7,411 nucleotides of DNA. Origin: Betaproteobacteria bacterium. Lineage in GTDB: Bacteria; Pseudomonadota; Gammaproteobacteria; Burkholderiales; SG8-39. The translations under genes were made by a program, and so were the position numbers. The notes beneath the pieces were generated by a model. That model did not search any database and was not told the DNA's origin. It saw only the letters and a list, made by a program, of their open reading frames with translations. Shown here one piece after another: positions 1 through 5,169 of the stretch (its first letter is position 1; every line of letters starts with the position of its first letter). The DNA lies in NCBI GenBank assembly GCA_016867955.1, contig VGIE01000106.1, positions 1 to 7,411 on the forward strand, in the 5' to 3' direction.

Positions 1-266
1 CGCTATCGGGTCATCTGCCCGGATACGAACGGGCGCGGCCTGTTGGAGTGGAGTCCGGCACCCGAACAGGAATACTGCCCGGCGTTCTATGCGCGGACAG
101 CCGAGTCGCTGGCCGATCAGCTCGGGCTGACGACATTCCACTGGCTGGGCACCTCGATGGGTGGCACTCTGAGCACCCATCTCGTCGCCGGTTGGTGCTC
201 AACGACATCGGTCCCCGGCTGGCGGAACCCGCCGTCGAGCGCTTCCTCGCCGGGAGCGACGACTGA
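1..266 (+). pseudogene. Alpha/beta hydrolase remnant (frameshifted, truncated)
   Basis: The window opens inside a gene, so its 5' end is not visible. In frame 1 the translation holds RYRVICPDTNGRGLLEWSP and then HWLGTSMGG, a classical G-x-S-x-G nucleophile elbow with the catalytic Ser codon at 154-156. After the elbow, frame 1 turns into non-family sequence. The expected continuation, RRLVLNDIGPRLAEPAVER, lies in frame 3 from about 183 to 236, and that frame ends at a TGA at 264-266. Only 26 nt separate the GG codons (end 165) from the LVLND codons (start 192). From my knowledge of related hydrolases I would expect about 50 nt, so a deletion of about 25 nt fits better than a one-base error. 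The C-terminal part, which normally carries the Asp and His of the triad, is absent: apaH starts 100 bp later. I read this as a decayed gene. An assembly error remains possible but would have to explain both lesions. The substrate is unknown. Confidence 0.8.
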
Positions 267-282
267 GGCGGATTTGTCCGCC
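267..282. other. Short hairpin directly after the hydrolase remnant
   Basis: A perfect 6-bp inverted repeat, GGCGGA/TCCGCC, with a TTTG loop starts on the base after the remnant's TGA. No T-run follows it, so it is not a canonical intrinsic terminator. It could be a transcript-end structure of the former gene, or chance in GC-rich DNA. Confidence 0.3.
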
Positions 283-315
283 GCCGCTGACAACAACCCG
301 TGCCAGGATCGCTTT

Positions 316-333
316 CCGGCTTCGCGAAGCCGG
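316..333. promoter_or_regulatory. Perfect 18-bp palindrome upstream of apaH
   Basis: CCGGCTTCGCGAAGCCGG equals its own reverse complement over 18 bases and ends 32 bp before the apaH ATG. As RNA it can fold into a 7-bp stem with a CGCG loop. It may be a protein-binding operator, a transcript hairpin in the apaH leader, or a REP-like element. No T-tract follows, so a plain intrinsic terminator is unlikely. A closely related core occurs at 6148-6164 in the accC-prmA gap. The palindrome is seen directly; its role is inferred. Confidence 0.45.
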
Positions 334-365
334 TAAACTCGGCGTTTCGACTTTCCCGGACCGGC

Positions 366-1193
366 ATGGCCACTTACGCAATCGGCGACGTTCAGGGCTG
401 CTACGACGAACTGCGGCGGCTCACCGACTCCTTCGCCTACAATCCCGCGCGCGACCGCATTTGGTTCGTGGGCGATCTGGTCAACCGCGGCCCCAGGTCG
501 CTGGAAGTGCTGCGCTTTGCGCGCGCGCTGGGCGACAACGCGATCAGCGTGCTGGGCAATCATGACCTGCACCTGCTTGTCGTTGCCGAGGGCCTGGGCA
601 AGCCCCGCCACGACGACACCCTCGCCGAGGTGCTGGCGGCACCGGATCGCGACGAGCTGCTGGCATGGCTGCGCGCGCGCCCGCTGCTGCATCGCGAAGG
701 CGACTACCTGCTGGTGCATGCGGGACTGCTGCCCGGGTGGAATGAAGACCAGGCTGAGGCGCTGGCGCGCGAGGTGGAGTCGCAATTGCGCGGGCCACGC
801 TACCGCGAATTCCTGCGCCATCTCTACGGCAGCAAGCCGGACCGCTGGTCCGACGCGCTGGCCGGTGCCGACCGCCTGCGCGTGATCGTGAACGCCATGA
901 CGCGCATGCGCTTCTGCGACGCCGCCGGCGCCATGGAATTCCAGACCAAGGGCGAGACGGCGGCGGCCCCGGAGGGCTATCTGCCGTGGTTCGATGTACC
1001 CGGTCGTGCCACCGCCAAATCCGTCATGGTCTGCGGGCACTGGTCCGCGCTGGGCGTGAAGCTCGCGCCGCGTCTGCTTATGCTCGACTCCGGCTGCGTG
1101 TGGGGCCGCAGCCTTACCGCGATCCGCCTCGAGGACCGTCGCCTGTTCCAGGTGGGGTGTGCCGCCCGTGCTTCCGGTGCGCAGGTGTCGTAG
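366..1193 (+). CDS. apaH: ApaH, symmetrical bis(5'-nucleosyl)-tetraphosphatase
   Basis: This cytosolic metallophosphoesterase cleaves diadenosine tetraphosphate symmetrically to two ADP, limiting Ap4A build-up and removing Np4 caps from RNA. The 275-residue product is near the usual length of about 280. The signature blocks are present in order: GDVQG at residues 7-11, GDLVNRGP at 36-43, GNHD at 64-67, VHAG at 117-120 and GHWSALG at 224-230. Together these supply the Asp, Asn and His ligands of the two-metal site. The ApaH-type tail LDSGCVWG is at 240-247. I chose the ATG at 366 because family homology begins at MATYAIGDVQGC. An in-frame GTG at 300 would add 22 unrelated residues. The Shine-Dalgarno is weak (GGA five bases before the ATG). 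The gene stands alone on this strand behind a decayed hydrolase, and its last 80 bp overlap the convergent acyltransferase gene. Confidence 0.96.
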   Translation: MATYAIGDVQGCYDELRRLTDSFAYNPARDRIWFVGDLVNRGPRSLEVLRFARALGDNAISVLGNHDLHLLVVAEGLGKPRHDDTLAEVLAAPDRDELLAWLRARPLLHREGDYLLVHAGLLPGWNEDQAEALAREVESQLRGPRYREFLRHLYGSKPDRWSDALAGADRLRVIVNAMTRMRFCDAAGAMEFQTKGETAAAPEGYLPWFDVPGRATAKSVMVCGHWSALGVKLAPRLLMLDSGCVWGRSLTAIRLEDRRLFQVGCAARASGAQVS

Positions 1194-1983
1194 CCGCGGC
1201 TGGAATTCCGCTTGCCACACCGACCCCAAGCTTCGCCGCGATGGCCGCTTCCGCGCTGCGCGCGATGTCGCGGCGGTCGCGACCGGCGGCCTCCAGCGGA
1301 ACGAGGAAGGACAGCCGCGCCACCATGTGCCGGGCAGCGGTGGTCGACCAGAGCGAAGACAGGAAGGACGTGTCGCCGACGTAGTTTGGCGCCGCGCAAT
1401 AGTGGCCGCTGCGATGGGCATAGCGCAGCGCTACCGGTTGCACCATGGCGCCGGCATCGGCAGCCGGCTGGAACAGCGCAGCATGGAATCGCGCCAGCGA
1501 AAGACCGTCGGTGGTGGTGCCCTCGGGAAAGATGCTGACCAGCGCGCCGCGCGCAATGGCATCGGCCATGACCTTGCTGGTGTGGCGCGCTGACCGGCGG
1601 CGCCCGCGTTGGATGAACAACGTGCCGACGCGCGCGCACAGCCAACCCACCAGCGGCCAGCCGCGGATCTCCGACTTGGCGACGAAGATTGCCGGGCAGA
1701 CCGAGAGCAGCACCAGGATGTCCAGCCAGGAGATGTGATTGGCCACCAGCAGGCAGCGTGCCGGCAGCGCGTCGGCGGGCGCCGCCGCCGGCGGTCCCTC
1801 GATATGCACGGTGACGCCCAGTGACGTAAGCGCCGCGAGCGACCAGCGGCGGGTAGCGGCCCTGCGGGCGGCCTCGTCCATCCTGCCATAGCGGAAGGCC
1901 GCGATGGCCAGGCCACGAAAGAGATGCCCGACGAGGCGCGCGATGCGCACCAGGCGCAGCGGCAGCGGCGCCGCGAGGGTCAA
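1114..1983 (-). CDS. PlsC-family lysophospholipid acyltransferase
   Basis: Probable 1-acyl-sn-glycerol-3-phosphate acyltransferase, a membrane-associated enzyme that acylates lysophosphatidic acid to phosphatidic acid. The 289-residue product shows the acyltransferase blocks in order: NHISWLD at residues 82-88 (catalytic HX4D, H83 and D88), AKSEIRGWPLVGW at 102-114, and FPEGTTT at 152-158. A mildly hydrophobic stretch at about 16-30 may anchor the N-terminus. The start is a TTG at 1983 with GGGG six bases upstream. No ATG or GTG lies in frame between it and the preceding stop, and an internal GTG at residue 12 is the alternative. The last 30-40 residues, after AEAAIAAKLG, are Arg/Gly/Pro-rich, look unlike the family, and include the 80-bp overlap with apaH. 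Such enzymes often have several paralogs per genome, including ornithine-lipid OlsA types, so the exact substrate is not settled and I give no symbol. Confidence 0.9.
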   Translation of the reverse strand: MTLAAPLPLRLVRIARLVGHLFRGLAIAAFRYGRMDEAARRAATRRWSLAALTSLGVTVHIEGPPAAAPADALPARCLLVANHISWLDILVLLSVCPAIFVAKSEIRGWPLVGWLCARVGTLFIQRGRRRSARHTSKVMADAIARGALVSIFPEGTTTDGLSLARFHAALFQPAADAGAMVQPVALRYAHRSGHYCAAPNYVGDTSFLSSLWSTTAARHMVARLSFLVPLEAAGRDRRDIARSAEAAIAAKLGVGVASGIPAAATTPAHRKHGRHTPPGTGDGPRGGSR

Positions 1984-2054
1984 ACGATGCCCCGCCGGTA
2001 TTTCAGCGCTTTCATTATTGAAGATGCCCGCAACATGCAGCTCTCCGGGCAGTT

Positions 2055-2063
2055 GTTATATCA
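2055..2063 (-). promoter_or_regulatory. Candidate extended -10 promoter for the acyltransferase
   Basis: On the minus strand the sequence reads TGATATAAC, an extended -10 (TGn plus TATAAC, five of six matches to TATAAT), in an A/T-rich patch of otherwise very GC-rich DNA. There is no good -35 hexamer 16-18 bp upstream, as is allowed for extended -10 promoters. Transcription would start near 2048 and give a leader of about 65 nt before the TTG at 1983. The same bases form part of a dyad, GTTGTT/AACAAC (2052-2068), which could instead be a hairpin after slyB or an operator. Confidence 0.35.
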
Positions 2064-2087
2064 ACAACGAAATAGGAGCAGGCGTGG

Positions 2088-2552
2088 TCAGTGCGTCACG
2101 CGCGTGGTGCCGCCGCCCGACAGCAGGCGCACGCGCTCGCCCGGGCGGAAGGCTTCGTCGGCATCCTGGGTGATGGCGCGCAGCTCGCCGTTCTCCAGGC
2201 GCACGGTGATTTCCAGCCCTTTCTTGCGCGTGGCGCTGCGCTCGATCGCCTGCCCTGCGGCCACGCCGCCGACGGCGCCCAAGACGGAACCGATCGTCGA
2301 ACCTTTGCCGCCGCCGACATTGGAGCCGGCCACACCGCCGACGGCGCCGCCGGCGACCGCGCCCACGGCCCCCCTCGTGCCCTCGATGGTGACCTCGCGT
2401 ACCGATTCCACGGTTGCCATGCGCACCGACTGTTCGCCGCGCGTCTGGCCTGACGAATACACGCTGCCGGAGCTGCTGTCGGTTGCGCAGCCCGGGAACA
2501 GGATGGCCGGGCCAAGGCATGCCAGAACGGCGATGGACCGAACGAGTTTCAT
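2088..2552 (-). CDS. slyB: SlyB-type glycine-zipper outer-membrane lipoprotein
   Basis: Small envelope lipoprotein of 154 residues; E. coli SlyB has about 155. A basic N-terminus and hydrophobic core (residues 1-21) lead to Cys22, the predicted lipidation site. The lipobox reads LFPGC, with Pro and Phe at positions where Ala/Ser/Gly and Leu are usual, so it is slightly atypical. Residues 61-102 are a Gly/Ala/Val-rich glycine zipper (2TM) predicted to span or insert into the outer membrane. Residues 112-150 form a small beta-rich tail (GLEITVRLENGELRAITQ, FRPGERVRLL) that matches the SlyB C-terminus. SlyB stabilises outer-membrane proteins and is stress-linked in enterobacteria; that role here is by analogy. 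Translation starts at ATG 2552 with a strong AGGAG (2560-2564) seven bases upstream. The preceding kinase gene ends only 10 bp away, so the two are probably co-translated. Confidence 0.9.
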   Translation of the reverse strand: MKLVRSIAVLACLGPAILFPGCATDSSSGSVYSSGQTRGEQSVRMATVESVREVTIEGTRGAVGAVAGGAVGGVAGSNVGGGKGSTIGSVLGAVGGVAAGQAIERSATRKKGLEITVRLENGELRAITQDADEAFRPGERVRLLSGGGTTRVTH

Positions 2553-2559
2553 GACGCTA

Positions 2560-2564
2560 CTCCT
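2560..2564 (-). promoter_or_regulatory. slyB ribosome binding site overlapping the kinase stop codon
   Basis: The minus strand reads TAGGAG and then, seven bases on, ATG. The TAG stop of the PfkB kinase (2563-2565) shares two bases with the AGGAG of slyB. A ribosome ending on the kinase therefore stops on the slyB initiation region, which suggests translational coupling. Confidence 0.75.
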
Positions 2565-3495
2565 ATAGCTCGGCGTTGAAATGCTGCCGATACTGCGCCG
2601 CTATGCCGGCCCGATCGACATGGTGATTCTGGCCGCCCCGCGAGGCAATCTTCAACGAGCCCATGAGCGAGGCAATGCGGCCGGTGGTGCGCCAGTCGCG
2701 GCCGCTGGCAATGCCAAAGAGCAGTCCGGCGCGGTAGGCGTCGCCGCAGCCGGTGGGATCGACCACCGCGCTAGCCCTGACGCAGGGAATGTCGATACGT
2801 TCGCCGCCGGTGTAGATGATGGACCCCTCGGCGCCGCGCGTGGTGACCAGCGCGTCGACCCGCGCCGCGAGCGCGGTCAGCGATTGCCCGGTCTTCTCCT
2901 CGAGCAGCTTGCCCTCGTAATCGTTGACCGCCACGTAAGTCGCCTTGTCAATGAAATCGAGCAATTCATCGCCCGAGAACATCGGCAGCCCCTGGCCGGG
3001 ATCGAACATGAAGGGAATGCGCAGCGCGGCCAGCTCGCGCGCATGCTGCAGCATGCCGTCGCGCCCATCGGGGGCGATGATGGCCAGTTTCGCCCCGAGC
3101 TCTTTCGAGACGCTGTTCAGGTTCGAGTGGTTCATCGCGCCGGGATGGAAGGCGGTGATCTGGTTGTCGTCGAGGTCGGTGGTGATGAACGCCTGCGCCG
3201 TCAGCGAGTCGGGCACTTCGCGCACGCAGTCGCGTGAAATCCCCAGCCGCTCGAAGCGGTAGTAATAGGATGCGGCATCCGTCCCCACCGTCGCCATGAT
3301 GAGCGGGTCGCCGCCCAGAAGCCTGAGGTTGTAGGCGATGTTGCCGGCGCAGCCTCCGAACTCGCGCCGCAGTTCAGGCACCAGGAACGCGACATTCAGG
3401 ATATGGATCTGGTCGGGCAGGATATGGTCCTTGAATCGGCCCTGGAAGACCATGATGTTGTCGTAGGCGATGGAGCCGCAGATGAGCGTACGCAT
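2563..3495 (-). CDS. PfkB-family kinase, adenosine-kinase-like
   Basis: A 310-residue sugar/nucleoside kinase of the PfkB (ribokinase) fold. GGCAGN at residues 47-52 is the N-terminal substrate-binding block, NDYE at 191-194 and TTRGAEG at 218-224 lie in the ATP half, and DPTGCGDAYRAG at 246-257 is PfkB signature 2, with catalytic base D252 and the anion hole GCGD. The opening (GSIAYDNIMVF, RFKDHILPDQIH, AFLVPELRREFGG) and FHPGAMN resemble the actinobacterial adenosine kinase AdoK more than ribokinase or fructokinase. The likeliest reaction is therefore ATP-dependent phosphorylation of adenosine to AMP in the cytosol. Substrate specificity cannot be proven from sequence, and proteins like this are often annotated only as carbohydrate kinase. 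The ATG at 3495 fits the family N-terminus but has no clear Shine-Dalgarno. The gene lies 80 bp after tpx and is tightly coupled to slyB. Confidence 0.9.
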   Translation of the reverse strand: MRTLICGSIAYDNIMVFQGRFKDHILPDQIHILNVAFLVPELRREFGGCAGNIAYNLRLLGGDPLIMATVGTDAASYYYRFERLGISRDCVREVPDSLTAQAFITTDLDDNQITAFHPGAMNHSNLNSVSKELGAKLAIIAPDGRDGMLQHARELAALRIPFMFDPGQGLPMFSGDELLDFIDKATYVAVNDYEGKLLEEKTGQSLTALAARVDALVTTRGAEGSIIYTGGERIDIPCVRASAVVDPTGCGDAYRAGLLFGIASGRDWRTTGRIASLMGSLKIASRGGQNHHVDRAGIAAQYRQHFNAEL

Positions 3496-3538
3496 GGGGC
3501 AGTCGGGCGTCGATGATCGGCAGAAGGGGCGGGCGGGT

Positions 3539-3558
3539 GCCGGGAGTCGGCGCCCGGC
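3539..3558 (-). terminator. Possible weak hairpin between tpx and the kinase
   Basis: GCCGGG (3539-3544) pairs with CCCGGC (3553-3558) across an 8-nt loop, starting 17 bp after the tpx stop. On the minus strand it is followed by C-rich sequence and only a short TTCT, so it is not a standard Rho-independent terminator. It may pause transcription or stabilise the tpx 3' end. Chance pairing in GC-rich DNA is a fair alternative. Confidence 0.25.
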
Positions 3559-3575
3559 CGCCGCCGCAGGGATGC

Positions 3576-4076
3576 CTACTTCAGCGCGGCCAGCGCGGCG
3601 TCATAGTCCGGCTCGTTCTTGATCTCGGAGACCAGCTCCGCATGCAGCACGGTGTTGTGCTGATCGAGCACGACCACCGCGCGGGCGGCGACGCCGGCCA
3701 GCGGGCCGCTCGTGAGTTCAACGCCGTAATTCTTCAGGAACTCGCGCCCGCGCATGGTGGACAGCGGCACCATGTCCTGGATGCCCTCGGCGGCACAGAA
3801 GCGCCCCATGGCGAACGGCAGGTCGGCGGAGATGGTCATCACAACCGTGTTGTTCAGGCTCGCTGCCTTTTCATTGAACTTGCGCGCCGAGGCGGCGCAT
3901 ACCGCGGTGTCGAGGCTCGGCACGATGTTCAGCACCTTGCGCTTGCCGGCGAAGTCGCCGAGCGCAACGTCCTTCAGGTCCTTGCCGACCAGCTTGAAAT
4001 CGGGTGCGGACTGCCCCTTTTTCAGGAAGTTTCCGGCGAGGTTCAGGGGCGTTCCGCCCAGGGTAACGGTAGCCAT
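3576..4076 (-). CDS. tpx: Tpx, thiol peroxidase (atypical 2-Cys peroxiredoxin)
   Basis: Reduces H2O2 and preferentially alkyl hydroperoxides using electrons from thioredoxin. The product is 166 residues; E. coli Tpx has 168. The Tpx N-terminus (VTLGGTPLNLAGNF) is followed by APDF, then SLDTAVCAASARKF with peroxidatic Cys60, and GRFCAAEGI with resolving Cys94. That spacing is typical of Tpx. TMRGREFLKNYGVEL, about 15 residues after the resolving Cys, is another Tpx-type block. I chose the ATG at 4076 over an upstream in-frame TTG at 4088 because GGAG at 4083-4086 sits six bases before the ATG and would lie inside the longer form. A 163-bp gap separates it from the DUF3426 gene, room for its own promoter and perhaps stress control. 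Periplasmic export is not predicted, as there is no signal peptide. Confidence 0.96.
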   Translation of the reverse strand: MATVTLGGTPLNLAGNFLKKGQSAPDFKLVGKDLKDVALGDFAGKRKVLNIVPSLDTAVCAASARKFNEKAASLNNTVVMTISADLPFAMGRFCAAEGIQDMVPLSTMRGREFLKNYGVELTSGPLAGVAARAVVVLDQHNTVLHAELVSEIKNEPDYDAALAALK

Positions 4077-4082
4077 GGGGTT

Positions 4083-4086
4083 CTCC
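4083..4086 (-). promoter_or_regulatory. tpx ribosome binding site (decides the start)
   Basis: GGAG lies six bases upstream of the ATG at 4076. This supports the 166-residue protein beginning MATVTLGG over the longer reading from the TTG at 4088. Confidence 0.75.
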
Positions 4087-4131
4087 AAGTGGTGCGCGCA
4101 AGGGCGCTGACAGGCGACGAGCGAGCTGCGA

Positions 4132-4137
4132 AGAATA
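4132..4137 (-). promoter_or_regulatory. Candidate -10 element for tpx
   Basis: TATTCT on the minus strand matches TATAAT at four of six positions. The hexamer 17 bp upstream, GTCACC, matches TTGACA at only three positions. This would give a leader of about 50 nt. It is the best candidate I see in the 163-bp tpx upstream gap, but it is weak and may rely on an activator or an alternative sigma factor. Confidence 0.22.
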
Positions 4138-4160
4138 GCGGAAATCGGCTTGGGGGTGAC

Positions 4161-4193
4161 ACCGCCTTGGGGTGGATGACAAACGAAGGCGGT
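4161..4193. promoter_or_regulatory. 8-bp inverted repeat in the tpx upstream gap
   Basis: ACCGCCTT (4161-4168) and AAGGCGGT (4186-4193) are exact reverse complements separated by 17 bp. Centre-to-centre spacing is 25 bp, so the arms lie on roughly similar faces of the helix. The repeat ends just upstream of the weak -35 position proposed for tpx, a usual place for an activator site. It could also be a terminator stem for the DUF3426 gene, but no T-run follows. A shorter dyad, ACCCG/CGGGT, lies at 4224-4235 next to the DUF3426 stop. Function is inferred. Confidence 0.35.
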
Positions 4194-4239
4194 TGCCGAA
4201 GGGCCTCAGGATCTCCTGCGGCGACCCGGTCGGGTGTCC

Positions 4240-5169
4240 TCAGGGATAGAACAGGTACAGGCGGTAGCCGGTTGCCTTCAGCGCCGATGCGTCGAAATAC
4301 ACCTTGACCGGAATCTCTGTCCCGGCGGGAATGAGGGCGCTCGCGCCGCCGGCGACAAGGGTACCCAATGTGCCTGCGCTGATGTAGTCGGCTGCAGTCA
4401 GTACGCGCCGCGCTACCTCTCGGTCCTGCGTGTCGGTGAGCGTCAGCTCCAGCGCCGGCGGGGTCTGCGCGAACGGTGCCCGGTTGCGCAGGTTCGCCGA
4501 TAGCACCATCACGCCGGGGTTCGCGGCGTCGGCCTGGAGGTCGGAGGATTCGATGCTCATGAATTCGGCGCGGCGCGGCAGCGGAATCGCGCAGCCCAGC
4601 TCCTCGCAGAGCGCTTCGGCATGGGGTCTCAGCACCGGAAACAGCAGGGCAAGCTCGCCGCGATAGCTGAAGGCCGCCTGGGCGACGAGCGCAAGCAGCA
4701 GCAATGTCGCAGCGGGCCAGGCCACCCAGAGTGACAGCGACGTCCGCGTTGCGCGGCGGCGGCCGAAATCGAACGCGAGATTCTCCGCCGGCGCAGCCGC
4801 AGACGAAGGGGACGACAAGGATCCCGCCGCTTCCCCTTGGCTTGTGTATGCCCCGCGCCCGCTACAGGCGTGTTCGGCGGGGAGCTCGTGCGCGGCCGGG
4901 GGGTCGCCGACTGGCGCCGGCTCGAGCACCGGCCGTTCAGCCGCAGACGGGCCTTCCCGCGTCCCGCCAATGTCGGTGGACGGTCGTTCGGCTGTGACAC
5001 CCACGGGTGCGGGGTCGACACCAAGGGCATTCACGCGGGCATCGAAAACCGCGCCGCAGTTGCCGCAGCGCACCTTTCCGTCGCGCAGCGCGAGCTGTGC
5101 CGCGGTCGCGCGAAACGCGGTCGCGCAGCCCGGGCAACGGGTGATCAGCGACGCCTTCCCGACAGGCAT
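4240..5169 (-). CDS. Zinc-ribbon, single-TM DUF3426 protein
   Basis: A 309-residue protein of unknown function with a recognisable three-part layout. Residues 9-43 form an MJ0042-type zinc finger: TRCPGCATAF and VRCGNCGAVF, with ligands C12, C15, C35 and C38. Residues 50-140 are a Pro/Ala/Glu/Ser-rich, probably disordered linker. Residues 146-168 (LWVAWPAATLLLLALVAQAAF) are the only clear membrane segment. Residues 170-309 are the DUF3426 domain, with C188 and C193 near its start and a conserved-looking end (IPVKVYFDASALKATGYRLYLFYP). By charge and order the finger should be cytoplasmic and the DUF3426 domain periplasmic. Start ATG 5169 has AAGG six bases upstream and lies 25 bp inside prmA, suggesting translational coupling. 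The family commonly sits beside prmA in betaproteobacteria. No reaction is known to me, and the finger could bind nucleic acid or protein. Confidence 0.88.
   Translation of the reverse strand: MPVGKASLITRCPGCATAFRATAAQLALRDGKVRCGNCGAVFDARVNALGVDPAPVGVTAERPSTDIGGTREGPSAAERPVLEPAPVGDPPAAHELPAEHACSGRGAYTSQGEAAGSLSSPSSAAAPAENLAFDFGRRRATRTSLSLWVAWPAATLLLLALVAQAAFSYRGELALLFPVLRPHAEALCEELGCAIPLPRRAEFMSIESSDLQADAANPGVMVLSANLRNRAPFAQTPPALELTLTDTQDREVARRVLTAADYISAGTLGTLVAGGASALIPAGTEIPVKVYFDASALKATGYRLYLFYP

Noticed and set aside
300..365. 22-codon N-terminal extension of ApaH from a GTG
   Set aside because: It reads through the palindrome at 316-333 and lies before the conserved MATYAIGDVQGC start, so it is almost surely leader.
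1190..1216. Similarity of the sequence after the apaH stop to the region near the prmA start (GCC-CGG-TG-AA pattern)
   Set aside because: Only about 13 of 19 positions match and the site lies inside the acyltransferase coding region. Chance is the simpler explanation.
117..1421. 434-codon open frame on the minus strand, antisense to apaH
   Set aside because: It is longer than any real gene here but has low-complexity Arg/Ala/Gln-rich content, no family motif, and overlaps both apaH and the acyltransferase. It is a GC-rich shadow frame.
2280..2370. Repetitive GCC/CGC-rich tract that looks like a simple repeat
   Set aside because: It is the coding sequence of the SlyB glycine zipper, and its periodicity comes from the Gly/Ala/Val codons.
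2581..3237. 218-codon plus-strand frame opposite the kinase
   Set aside because: It lies wholly within the kinase gene on the other strand, has no recognisable domain, and is Ala/Gly/Arg-biased as expected of a shadow.
3513..4307. 264-codon plus-strand frame opposite tpx
   Set aside because: It covers tpx and its promoter gap in antisense and shows no motif. tpx itself is unmistakable.
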